In this document: positions 33,365 through 41,186 of the stretch, piece after piece
Numbering within the stretch: the stretch's first letter is position 1
Layout of the letters: each line of letters starts with the position of its first letter
Notes under the pieces: model-generated
What the model was told of the DNA's origin: nothing
What the model saw: the letters and a program-made list of their open reading frames with translations, nothing else
Databases searched by the model: none
Position numbers and translations under genes: made by a program
Source: Elusimicrobia bacterium GWB2_63_16
GTDB lineage: Bacteria; Elusimicrobiota; Elusimicrobia; Elusimicrobiales; UBA9959
DNA: 64,000 bases
Assembly: GCA_001799715.1 (NCBI GenBank)
Contig: MGTZ01000002.1
Span: forward strand, 39,784-103,783
Direction of reading: 5' to 3'

Positions 33365-34101
33365 CGGAAAGAGCCGTATCCATAACACCCCTGGAACTCG
33401 GGGCCCTGACCAGGAAAGTCCTTCAGGGCTATGAACGGGTCTACCTCGGCAGCGAGTTCTGCCAGCACCTACTTCCCTCCCTCGATGAGGTGCGCGAACT
33501 GAAGGACAAAGGCGTGAAAGAACTCACCGTCCTTACCCCGCTGCTGCCCACCGCGCAGCTCAGGTCTTTTCTGAAACTTTTCGACCGCATTCTCGGGCTC
33601 TTCCCCGGCGCCGAGCTGAGCCTCGGCGACCTGGGCCTGATGCGCGCCGTTAACCGGGCCTACGGCGGGTCCGTGCCGCTGCTGCTCGCCAGGCCGGTGT
33701 CGGCGGATTTCATCCGGATGGACGAGCGCTTTCTGGCGCGCTTCTTCTCGGAGAACAACCTGCGCCTGCTGGAGACCGACGAGCCGGACAGGATCGCGGC
33801 GTTCCGGGGCCGGGGCGTAAAGTTCTCTTTCCATTATCCGTTCAAATACCTCTCCATGACCCGGCTCTGTCCTTTCATGAAGGGCGGCGTCTGCTCCAGG
33901 GCCTGCGCCGGCAGGACGCTGAAAATACAACAGACCGCCCCGTACCGCGGCTCCTTCTTCCTGAAGAACAATTTTTACTTCGCCGAGAACCGCGGGCTGC
34001 CGCCAGAGGGGGTGGCCCGGACGGTCTTCACCCTGGCCGCCGGGCCCCGCAGGGAAAAACTGCTATCATTAAATGCCGCGGCACGGAAAAAAAAGGCCTG
34101 A
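33361..34101 (+). CDS. U32-family protein, UbiV-like (pair B, small subunit)
   Basis: 246 residues. 'VYLGSEFCQHL' near residue 30 and 'MTRLCPFMKGGVCSRACAG' near residue 170 supply the four UbiV-type cysteines, with a spacing of C-x7-C-x3-C in the second block. The start overlaps the stop of the UbiU-like partner. The C-terminus is Lys/Arg-rich. Expected to form a heterodimer with the previous product. Confidence 0.77.
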   Translation: MTERAVSITPLELGALTRKVLQGYERVYLGSEFCQHLLPSLDEVRELKDKGVKELTVLTPLLPTAQLRSFLKLFDRILGLFPGAELSLGDLGLMRAVNRAYGGSVPLLLARPVSADFIRMDERFLARFFSENNLRLLETDEPDRIAAFRGRGVKFSFHYPFKYLSMTRLCPFMKGGVCSRACAGRTLKIQQTAPYRGSFFLKNNFYFAENRGLPPEGVARTVFTLAAGPRREKLLSLNAAARKKKA

Positions 34102-34112
34102 GCCGCCCGACG

Positions 34113-35060
34113 ATGAAACGAATAGACCTCAAGATAGGTTTCGCCTGCAATAACTTCTGCGACTTCTGCGCGCAGGGTTCGAAGCGCGCTCTCTCCGGCG
34201 TGAAGAGCCTGGCCGGGATAAAAGCCGCGCTGGAACGGGCGAAGAAGGACGGCGCTACCGGCGTGGTCTTCACCGGCGGCGAGCCCACGCTGCACCCGCG
34301 TCTGCCGGCGGCGGTGCGGCTGGCCCGCAAGCTGGGCTACACTTCCGTGCAGGTGCAGACCAACGGCCGGCGCTTCGCCTATTACGATTACTGCCTGGAG
34401 CTCAAAGAGGCCGGCGTCACCGAGGTCAGCCCTTCGCTGCACGGCTCCACGCCTGAGATCCACGAGGGGCTTACGCACGCCGCGGGCGGTTTCGCCGAGG
34501 TGGCGCGGGGGATACTGAACTGCAGGAAAGCCGGCTTTTACGTGCTGACCAACTCGGTGGTGACCGCGAAGAACTACAAAGACCTGCCGGCGCTGGCCAG
34601 GCTGCTCGTCCACCTGAAGGTGGACCAGTTCCAGTTCGCTTTCGTGCACCTGGTCGGTACGGCGTGGGAGAACCGCGCCTGGCTGACCCCCAGGAAAACG
34701 GACGCCCTGCCCTACATCAGGAAAGCGCTGGACGTGGGCCGGGCGGCCGGCCTGCCCTGCTACACCGAGGCCATCCCTTTCTGCCTGATGAAAGGCTACG
34801 AGGACTGCGTGGCCGAGCGGGTGATCCCCGAAGGACCGGTCTCCGACGCGGACCTTTACATCGAAAGCTACGGTGACTACCGGCGCGGCGAGGGAAAAGC
34901 CAAGCGCGCGGAATGCCGGGCCTGCGCGTGGTTCAGGATCTGCGAGGGGCCGTGGCGCGAGTACACGGACCTTTACGGCTGGGACGAGTTCAAGCCGGTC
35001 GCGCCGAAGACCAGAAAGGCGAAGGGGAAGCCGCGCGGACGGCTGTCCGGAGAAGAATGA
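34113..35060 (+). CDS. Radical SAM protein, four-Cys C-terminal subgroup
   Basis: 315 residues. C12-x3-C16-x2-C19 ('CNNFCDFCAQG'), 'FTGGEPTLHPR', 'AIPFCLMKGYEDC', then 'CRACAWFRICEG' and 'EFKPVAPK'. The N-terminus is closest to the protein at 37389, which also has 'VVTAKN/VVKRN'-type barrel strands and 'HGS/HGP' motifs. It follows U32 pair B by 11 bases and overlaps the third HxsB-like maturase (ATGA). Function unknown. Confidence 0.84.
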   Translation: MKRIDLKIGFACNNFCDFCAQGSKRALSGVKSLAGIKAALERAKKDGATGVVFTGGEPTLHPRLPAAVRLARKLGYTSVQVQTNGRRFAYYDYCLELKEAGVTEVSPSLHGSTPEIHEGLTHAAGGFAEVARGILNCRKAGFYVLTNSVVTAKNYKDLPALARLLVHLKVDQFQFAFVHLVGTAWENRAWLTPRKTDALPYIRKALDVGRAAGLPCYTEAIPFCLMKGYEDCVAERVIPEGPVSDADLYIESYGDYRRGEGKAKRAECRACAWFRICEGPWREYTDLYGWDEFKPVAPKTRKAKGKPRGRLSGEE

Positions 35061-36490
35061 AAAAGCCGAACACAGGCGAACCTTTGGAGCTCCGTTTTGA
35101 AAGGGACGGCGGCAGCTATCTGGTGTCGGGCCCGGCCGGCCGGCTGCTGCGGCTGACCGCGGCGGAGTTCGCCGCTTTCAGGGCGGGCAAGGTTAAAGAA
35201 GGGACGGCCCTGTTCGGCCGGCTGGCCGGGGCCGGGCTGCTGCGCCAGAGGCTGGACTTCGACGATATCGCCGCCAGGCAGGCCGGGCTTTCCGCCGGCG
35301 CCTCCAGCGGCCCCGGGCTGCACATCCTCGTGCTGACGCTGCGCTGCAACCATTCCTGCGTCTACTGCCGGGCCACGGCCGCCGGCAACGGGGCCAGCGG
35401 CCTGATGACGGCCGCCACGGCGCGCCGCGCGGTGGACACCGCCTTCAGTTCCGCCAACCCCGAGATAACGGTAGAGTTCCAGGGCGGCGAGGCCCTGCTC
35501 AACTGGGCCGTCCTGAAGGAGGCCGCCCTCTACGCTAAAAAACTCAACCGCCGCGCCGGCAAGGACCTCAAGCTGACCGTGGTGACCAACCTGTCCGTGA
35601 TGGACGAGGAAAAGTTCGCTTTCCTGGTGAAGGAGGGGATCTCCGTCTGCACCTCGCTCGACGGGCCGGCCGGCCTGCACAACGCCAACCGGCGCTGGTC
35701 CGGCGGCTCCTCCCACGCCACGGCCGTGCGCTGGCTCGGCCGGTTCAAAGCCGCCGCCGCGCGCGACGGCAGCGCCGACTCGCTGCCTTCGGCGCTGATG
35801 ACCACCACTCGGCAGTCCCTGCCCCTGGCCGCCGAAATAGTGGAAGAGTACCGGGCCCTGGGCCTGGGCGGTATCTTTCTGCGGCCGCTCTCGCCGATAG
35901 GCTACGCCGCCGGGGTCTGGCCCGAGATCGGCTACGGCCCGCAGGAGTTCCTCGCTTTCTACCGCGCCGCGCTGGACCGCGTGATGCGCATCAATTACGC
36001 CGGTGAGCGGTTCGTGGAGCGCAACGCCGCGCTGCTGGCCCGCAAGCTGCTGCGCGGGGAAGACCCCAACTACCTCGACCTGCGCTCGCCCTGCGGCGCC
36101 GCCATAGGCCAGCTGGCCTATAACTGGGACGGCGGCGTTTACACCTGCGACGAGGGCCGCATGGTGGCCGCCTGCGGCGACGAGACCTTCAGGCTCGGGC
36201 GAGCGGGGGAAACCTGCGCCGCGCTGCTGGCCAGGCCCGCCGCGCGCGTCTGCGCCATGGCCTCCTGCCTGGAGGCCCAGCATTACTGCGCGCGCTGCGC
36301 TTTCAAGCCGTTCTGCGGCGTCTGCCCGGTGCACAATTACTGCGTCCAGGGCTCGCCGGCCGGCGACATAGCCGCCGGCGGCTGGTGCGCCCTGCAGAAG
36401 GGCCTGTTCAAGACCGTTTTCAAGCTGCTGGAGAACAAGCGCGCCCGCGCCGTAGTGGAAGGCTGGCTGGGCGGGGGGAGCGCCGCTTAG
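35057..36490 (+). CDS. HxsB-like radical SAM/SPASM maturase (copy 3)
   Basis: 477 residues from the ATG overlapping the previous stop. It is clearly the closest relative of copy 1: C97-x3-C101-x2-C104 ('CNHSCVYCRAT'), 'EFQGGEALLNW' (GGEA instead of GGEP), 'CTSLDGPAGLHNANRRW', 'CGAAIGQLAYNWDGGVYTCDEGRM' region and 'CARCAFKPFCGVCPVHNY'. All SPASM ligands seen in copy 1 appear to be kept apart from the first Cys of the CPCG pair. No H-x-S peptide lies next to it, so its precursor is either the one at 17558 or unlinked. Confidence 0.75.
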   Translation: MKKPNTGEPLELRFERDGGSYLVSGPAGRLLRLTAAEFAAFRAGKVKEGTALFGRLAGAGLLRQRLDFDDIAARQAGLSAGASSGPGLHILVLTLRCNHSCVYCRATAAGNGASGLMTAATARRAVDTAFSSANPEITVEFQGGEALLNWAVLKEAALYAKKLNRRAGKDLKLTVVTNLSVMDEEKFAFLVKEGISVCTSLDGPAGLHNANRRWSGGSSHATAVRWLGRFKAAAARDGSADSLPSALMTTTRQSLPLAAEIVEEYRALGLGGIFLRPLSPIGYAAGVWPEIGYGPQEFLAFYRAALDRVMRINYAGERFVERNAALLARKLLRGEDPNYLDLRSPCGAAIGQLAYNWDGGVYTCDEGRMVAACGDETFRLGRAGETCAALLARPAARVCAMASCLEAQHYCARCAFKPFCGVCPVHNYCVQGSPAGDIAAGGWCALQKGLFKTVFKLLENKRARAVVEGWLGGGSAA

Positions 36491-36498
36491 CGCCCGCC

Positions 36499-37392
36499 AT
36501 GCCCGACATAGCCCTCTGGAACAAGTGCAATAACAAGTGCGTCATGTGCACCAACATGGACGAATTCGCCCGCCAGGACGGGGAGCAGTACGGCCTGAAA
36601 TGCCAGATCGAGAAGCTCGAGCGTTACCTCAAGGGGCTCTCCCCCGTCTACCTGAAGAACGCCGATAAAGCCGACTTCATCAGCCTCACCGGCGGGGAAC
36701 CGACGCTTCACCCCGAGTTCTTCAAGGCCGTGGCCTATTTCCGCCGCCGCCTGCCGGCCGTGCCGATCACCCTGCTCTCCAACGGCCGCACTTTCGCCAA
36801 CACCGCTTTCACTGAAAAATTCGCCGCCGTGGCGGCCCCGCCCTTCTCGGTGGCGATAGCGCTGCACGGCCCCACCGCCGCCGCCCACGACCCGGTGGCC
36901 GGCGTGCGCGGCAGTTTCGCCCAGACCGTAAAGGGGCTGCGCAACCTCTTCGCGCTGCGCCGCGGCCAGCAGGTGGAGATACGCCTGGTGCTGCATAAAA
37001 AAAGCATAGCCCGCCTGCGCGACACCCTGCGCTTCCTGCTCGAAACCTTCCCTGACACCTCCGCCTACCGCGTGGTGGCCATCCATTACGAGATAGAGGG
37101 CATGTCGGAGCTCAACCATAAGTCGGTGGGCCTGAAGTACTCCGTCTCCGCGCGCAAGGTGGGCGCGGCGCTGCCGCTGATCCGCCGCTTCGCCGACTTC
37201 CGGCTCTACCATTTCCCGCGCTGCCAGGTGCGGCCCGAGCTGCGCCCGCTGTGCCGCGTCACGCTGCCGGCCGAGGACCGGGTGTACCCGGCGGCCTGCC
37301 GCGGCTGCCGCCTGCGCCGGGGCTGCCTGGGGCTGATGCTCGAATATTACAGGAAGTTCGGCGACGCCGAGCTGAAGCCGGTGCGCGCATGA
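36499..37392 (+). CDS. Radical SAM protein, possible HxsC-like partner
   Basis: 297 residues from ATG 36499. C10-x3-C14-x2-C17 in 'CNNKCVMCTNM' at the extreme N-terminus, 'LTGGEPTLHPE' near 57, 'FPRCQVRPELRPLC', 'CRGCRLRRGCLG' and 'ELKPVRA' at the end. HxsC proteins that pair with HxsB have, as I recall, a similar C-N-N-x-C-x-M-C start, and this gene directly follows an HxsB-like copy. It also bears the island's four-Cys C-terminus, so the HxsC reading is tentative. Confidence 0.8.
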   Translation: MPDIALWNKCNNKCVMCTNMDEFARQDGEQYGLKCQIEKLERYLKGLSPVYLKNADKADFISLTGGEPTLHPEFFKAVAYFRRRLPAVPITLLSNGRTFANTAFTEKFAAVAAPPFSVAIALHGPTAAAHDPVAGVRGSFAQTVKGLRNLFALRRGQQVEIRLVLHKKSIARLRDTLRFLLETFPDTSAYRVVAIHYEIEGMSELNHKSVGLKYSVSARKVGAALPLIRRFADFRLYHFPRCQVRPELRPLCRVTLPAEDRVYPAACRGCRLRRGCLGLMLEYYRKFGDAELKPVRA

Positions 37393-38327
37393 AGCCCGGC
37401 GGCAAGAAGCTCAAGATCGTGCTGTTCACCGGCTACGCCTGCAACAACAACTGCGCCTTCTGCATAGACGCCGACAAGCGGGACCTGCCGCAGAAGAGCA
37501 CCCCGCAGCTGCTGCGCGAGGCGGCCCGGGCGGCCGCCGCCGGGGCCGACATCCTGGAGATCATAGGCGGCGAGGCCACCATCAGGCCGGACTTCGCCCG
37601 CGTCGTCGGCGCCGCCAAGCGCCTCGGCATCCCCGAAGTGATCTGCGCCACCAACGGCCGCATCTTCTCCGACAAGGAGGCCGCTCGCCGCATTCTGGCC
37701 TCCGGCATAGACTCGCTGGTCTTCTCGGTGCACGGCCCCGACCCCCGCGTGCACGACGCGCTCACCCGCGCGCCGGGCAGTTTCGCCCAGCTGCGGCGCG
37801 GCCTGCGCAACCTGCGCGAGCTCGGCTTTAAAAGCGTGAACGGCAACACTACCGTAGTGAAGCGCAACATGGCCTCGCTGCCGCGCATAGCGGAGTTTTA
37901 CATCGCCCACGGCGTGCCCAACGTGGAGTACATTTTCGTGGACCCGAATTACGGCGGGGCGAAGAACGATTTCGACGCGCTGGTGCCGCGCATCTCCCGG
38001 GCCGCGCCCTACATGCGCCGCGCCCTGGCCGCCGGCCGCCGGGCCGGCTTCGATCAGTGGAAGGCGCGCTACGTGCCTCTCTGCCATTTCAAGGACTGCC
38101 TGAAGCAGATCAGCGAGACCAACGAGCGGGGCCTCTTCCTGACCGAGCACTGGGCCCCCGATTTCACCAATAAGGACGCCATCGGCTCCCGCGCCGCCGT
38201 GGGCCGCCGCAAGACGGCGCGCTGCCGCGGCTGCGCGCTGTACGGCGACTGCGAGGGCATCTGGACCGAATATCTGGCGCGCTACGGCGACGCCGAGCTG
38301 AAGCCGGTCAGGCGGAGGCCCGCGTGA
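37389..38327 (+). CDS. Radical SAM protein, four-Cys C-terminal subgroup
   Basis: 312 residues from the ATG overlapping the previous stop. C18-x3-C22-x2-C25 ('CNNNCAFCIDA'), with 'IIGGEATIRPD', where GGEP is changed to GGEA. 'YVPLCHFKDC', 'CRGCALYGDCEG' and 'ELKPVRR' form the shared C-terminus. Function unknown. It is part of an overlapping run of six rSAM genes from 34113 to 39346. Confidence 0.83.
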   Translation: MKPGGKKLKIVLFTGYACNNNCAFCIDADKRDLPQKSTPQLLREAARAAAAGADILEIIGGEATIRPDFARVVGAAKRLGIPEVICATNGRIFSDKEAARRILASGIDSLVFSVHGPDPRVHDALTRAPGSFAQLRRGLRNLRELGFKSVNGNTTVVKRNMASLPRIAEFYIAHGVPNVEYIFVDPNYGGAKNDFDALVPRISRAAPYMRRALAAGRRAGFDQWKARYVPLCHFKDCLKQISETNERGLFLTEHWAPDFTNKDAIGSRAAVGRRKTARCRGCALYGDCEGIWTEYLARYGDAELKPVRRRPA

Positions 38328-39346
38328 GCCCCGAAACGCCGCAGGCGCCCAACCACCTGGTAGTCTACCTCAGCGGCCGCTGCAACCTGGCCTGCGGCTA
38401 CTGCTATTCCCGCGCGCCCGGCGGGCCGGTGATAAAACAGGACGCGCTGTTGGGGGCCGTGGGCGACTTCCTGCGCTCCGCCCCGCGCGGCGCCAAGATC
38501 TCCTTCCTCGGCGGCGAGCCGCTGCTGCACAAGCCGCTGCTGCGCGCCGCCGTGCGCCTGGTCCGGGCCGAGGCCGGCGCGTCCTTCCCGGTGGCGGTGT
38601 TCACCAACGGCCTGCTGCTGGACCGGGCCGAAGCCGCTTTCCTGAAAGAAAATTCCGTGAAGACCGTGGTCAGCCTCGACGGGGACCCCGCCGCGGCCGG
38701 CTACGCCCGGGGCCGCGCCCCCGACCTCTCCCGGCTGGACGTCTCCTCCCTGTCCGCCAGCGCCGTCGTCACCCCGGCTACCGCCGGCCGGCTGGCCGAG
38801 AACGTGGCCTGGCTTTACCGGGCTGGCTTCCGCTCCATAGGCTGGGCGCCCGACGTCAAGGCGGTCTGGGACCGCGCCGCGCTGGCCCGGCTGGCCGCTT
38901 CGGCCGCCGCGCTGCGCAAATTCTACCTGGGCCTGCTGCGCTCCGGCCTGCCGCCCTACGAGCTGGCCAACGCCTATGAGGCGCTGGACGCCGAGCGCGG
39001 CCGCCCGCCGGCCCGCGGCTGCCTCAGCCTGACGCTGGGCCCGGACGGCAGGATCTACCCCTGCGACAAGCTGGCCGGCCTGGGCGCCCCCGGTCCCGGC
39101 CTGCCGCAAGACCGCGCCGCTTTCTTCTCGGCCGCCGCCGCCGCCGGCTTCCGTCCCTACGGCCTGATGTGCCCGGTGGCGCCGTGGGCCGCCGCCGGCT
39201 GCCCTACGGGCAAGGCGCTGGCCGCCCGCCGGAGCTACTTCGCCGGCCAGGCCGCCGCGCGGCTGCTGGTGCGCCGCTGGCTGAAGGGTCTGGCCGCCGC
39301 GGGGCTGCGTTTCCCGGCTTTCCGGCGCGTTCACAATATAAGGTAA
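38324..39346 (+). CDS. Radical SAM protein with SPASM-like C-terminus
   Basis: 340 residues from a GTG that overlaps the previous stop. C20-x3-C24-x2-C27 ('CNLACGYCYSR') and 'FLGGEPLLHKP'. The C-terminal part 'GCLSLTLGPDGRIYPCDK' is the classic first SPASM segment, followed by 'LMCPVAPWAAAGCPTG'. This resembles anaerobic sulfatase-maturase-like and peptide-modifying enzymes rather than the four-Cys subgroup. Ala/Arg-rich, with a basic C-terminus. Substrate unknown. Confidence 0.82.
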   Translation: MSPETPQAPNHLVVYLSGRCNLACGYCYSRAPGGPVIKQDALLGAVGDFLRSAPRGAKISFLGGEPLLHKPLLRAAVRLVRAEAGASFPVAVFTNGLLLDRAEAAFLKENSVKTVVSLDGDPAAAGYARGRAPDLSRLDVSSLSASAVVTPATAGRLAENVAWLYRAGFRSIGWAPDVKAVWDRAALARLAASAAALRKFYLGLLRSGLPPYELANAYEALDAERGRPPARGCLSLTLGPDGRIYPCDKLAGLGAPGPGLPQDRAAFFSAAAAAGFRPYGLMCPVAPWAAAGCPTGKALAARRSYFAGQAAARLLVRRWLKGLAAAGLRFPAFRRVHNIR

Positions 39347-39349
39347 TAT
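39344..39349 (+). promoter_or_regulatory. -10 box TAATAT, six bases before an rSAM ATG
   Basis: TAATAT, six bases (CTACCC), then ATG at 39356; no ribosome site between. It overlaps the stop region of the previous gene and suggests a leaderless internal transcript. Confidence 0.4.
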
Positions 39350-39355
39350 CTACCC

Positions 39356-40549
39356 ATGAAATCCCCGGGAACAGGCCGCTGCTACGAGCTGATACTCAAC
39401 TATAACTGCAACGCGCGCTGCCGTTTCTGCTCCCAGGGGGATTTCGACAAGTCGCTCAACGCGCCTTTCGAGGACATAGCCCGCAACCTCTACTCCGCCT
39501 ACCGCGCCGGCTACCGCCGGCTGGGGCTCACCGGCGGCGAACCGCTGATCAGGCCCGACATACTCAAGGTGATAGCCCTGGGCAAGTCGGTGGGGTTCCG
39601 CTTCATACGCGTGCAGACCAACGGCATAAAACTGGCGGATACTGCCTTCTGCCGGGCGCTGGCCAGGGCCGGCCTGACCTTCTGCAAGTTCTCGTTCACC
39701 ACCGACCGCGCCGCCGAGCACGACCGGCTGGTGGGAGTGCCGGGCGCGCTTAACAAGGCGCTGGCCGGCCTGGAGAACCTGCGCAAACTGAAGCTGCGCC
39801 TCGGCACCAATATCCTCGTCAACAGGCTTAATTATGCCCGCCTGCCGGAGATCGTTAAGTTCTACCTCGGCCGGGGCATCACCAATTTCGTCGTCATCTA
39901 CCCGGTCTATATCGGCGCCATGGCCGACAACTGCAAAAAACTGGGCGTGCGCCTCTCCGACTGCGAGCCGTACTTCGCCGAGACCGTTAAGGTCATGGAG
40001 ACTGCCGGCCTGCCGGGGGAGATACTCTTCCTGAACACGCCGCCGTGCTTCCTGCGGGGCCGCGAGTCGCTGGCCATAGGGCTGGACCTGTTCAACACCG
40101 TGGTGACCGATCCCTCCGGCGGCCGCACCGACCTTGACGCCAACGCCGCCGCCTCCAGGGTGAAGGGCCCGCCCTGCCGCCGCTGCGCGCTGGCTAAAAA
40201 ATGCCGCGGCGCGGACGCGCATTATATCGAGCGCTTCGGCTGGCGCGGCTTCGTGCCGGTGGTCCGGGCCGGGAGCGAAAAAAAAGCCGGCCCCGGGGGC
40301 CGGATCTATCTTTCCGATAACGAGCGCTGCCTCGTGGAGATACTGCGGCGCAAGCCGGGGGCCTCTACCCGGGAAGTGCTGGCCCTGTCGAAAGACATTG
40401 TGCTCTGCCGCGACTGTTCCGACGGGAACACTGTCCTCGCCTCGGCCTCCTCGCTGGCGGCCAAGGGGCTGGTGACCAGCAGTTTCGCGAGGGGCGTATA
40501 CCGCTGGTCGCTGGCCAAACCTTATTCCGAAATAAAAAAACTGCTTTAA
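39356..40549 (+). CDS. Radical SAM protein with C-terminal winged-helix-like extension
   Basis: 397 residues. C18-x3-C22-x2-C25 ('CNARCRFCSQGDF'), 'LTGGEPLIRPD', 'NTPPCFLRGRES', 'CRRCALAKKCRG' and 'FVPVVR' make up a standard four-Cys protein to about residue 310. A further 85 residues ('RIYLSDNERCLVEILRRKPG', 'LASASSLAAKGLVTSS') read like a winged helix with a recognition helix and a beta wing. This extension is unique in the island and could bind nucleic acid or a partner. It converges with the coiled-coil gene, five bases apart. Confidence 0.8.
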   Translation: MKSPGTGRCYELILNYNCNARCRFCSQGDFDKSLNAPFEDIARNLYSAYRAGYRRLGLTGGEPLIRPDILKVIALGKSVGFRFIRVQTNGIKLADTAFCRALARAGLTFCKFSFTTDRAAEHDRLVGVPGALNKALAGLENLRKLKLRLGTNILVNRLNYARLPEIVKFYLGRGITNFVVIYPVYIGAMADNCKKLGVRLSDCEPYFAETVKVMETAGLPGEILFLNTPPCFLRGRESLAIGLDLFNTVVTDPSGGRTDLDANAAASRVKGPPCRRCALAKKCRGADAHYIERFGWRGFVPVVRAGSEKKAGPGGRIYLSDNERCLVEILRRKPGASTREVLALSKDIVLCRDCSDGNTVLASASSLAAKGLVTSSFARGVYRWSLAKPYSEIKKLL

Positions 40550-40554
40550 CCCCG

Positions 40555-41070
40555 CTAGAAGAAGCGGCGCACGAACCTGCCCGGCCGTTCCGGCGCCGGC
40601 AGGGGCGCGGCGGGCCGCTGCTGCTCAGGGGCTTCGGCGCGGACGGCCCCGCGCAGCAGGTCGCTGATCTCCTCCCTGTGCGCGTTCTCGCGCGCCAGCT
40701 GTTCCCGCAGGCTCTCGCGGCGGTTCTTTTCCTGCTCCAGCTCCCTCCGGAGCTCGAGCTTCTCTTCCTCCTGCTTGCGCAAATCTTCGCGGGCCCGCTC
40801 CAGGTCGCGGCCCACCTCGCGCAGGGCCGACAGCGAGGACGCGGCCAGCACGTTCTGCTCGGTAAGCAGCGTCCTGGCGGCCTCCAGTTCGTCCTTGAGG
40901 TCCGCGCATTTCCGGTGCAGGTCCAGCACCTCGCGGTTCAGCTGCCAGCTGTCCCGCCCGGCCGCCGGCCGCGGCTCGGCCGTGCTCCCGGGCGCGCGCT
41001 CGAAAAGTTCCGCCTCGATATTGCGCAGCGCGCGGAAGCTGTCATCGGAAGGGTTTTGCGCGTTATTCAT
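40555..41070 (-). CDS. Coiled-coil protein, function unknown
   Basis: 171 residues. From about residue 40 to 140 it is a continuous heptad-rich, Glu/Arg/Leu-rich coiled coil ('REDLRKQEEEKLELRRELEQ'), with a Pro-rich tail ending 'RPGRFVRRFF'. No signal peptide or membrane segment. GAGAGGA lies before the ATG. It might be a scaffold, but nothing ties it to the rSAM genes except position. Low complexity makes family assignment unsafe. Confidence 0.7.
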   Translation of the reverse strand: MNNAQNPSDDSFRALRNIEAELFERAPGSTAEPRPAAGRDSWQLNREVLDLHRKCADLKDELEAARTLLTEQNVLAASSLSALREVGRDLERAREDLRKQEEEKLELRRELEQEKNRRESLREQLARENAHREEISDLLRGAVRAEAPEQQRPAAPLPAPERPGRFVRRFF

Positions 41071-41173
41071 AATATCCTCTCTGTCGCGAAGGTATATTAG
41101 ATTTTTGCCCGCCGACCTCCCGTAACATTCAGGAAAAGCTCAGATTTTCCTCAAATCCCGGGCGGTTCCTTTA

Positions 41174-41179
41174 TACAAT
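41174..41179 (+). promoter_or_regulatory. -10 box TACAAT, seven bases before an rSAM ATG
   Basis: TACAAT is followed by seven bases and the ATG at 41187, with no ribosome site. Candidate leaderless promoter in the gap between the coiled-coil gene and the rSAM/desulfurase pair. Confidence 0.45.
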
Positions 41180-41186
41180 ATGTATC

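Noticed and set aside
29874-34101. U32 proteins as true peptidases (collagenase type)
   Set aside because: The paired architecture and conserved cysteines fit the UbiU/UbiV iron-sulfur type, and no protease catalytic residues are defined for U32.
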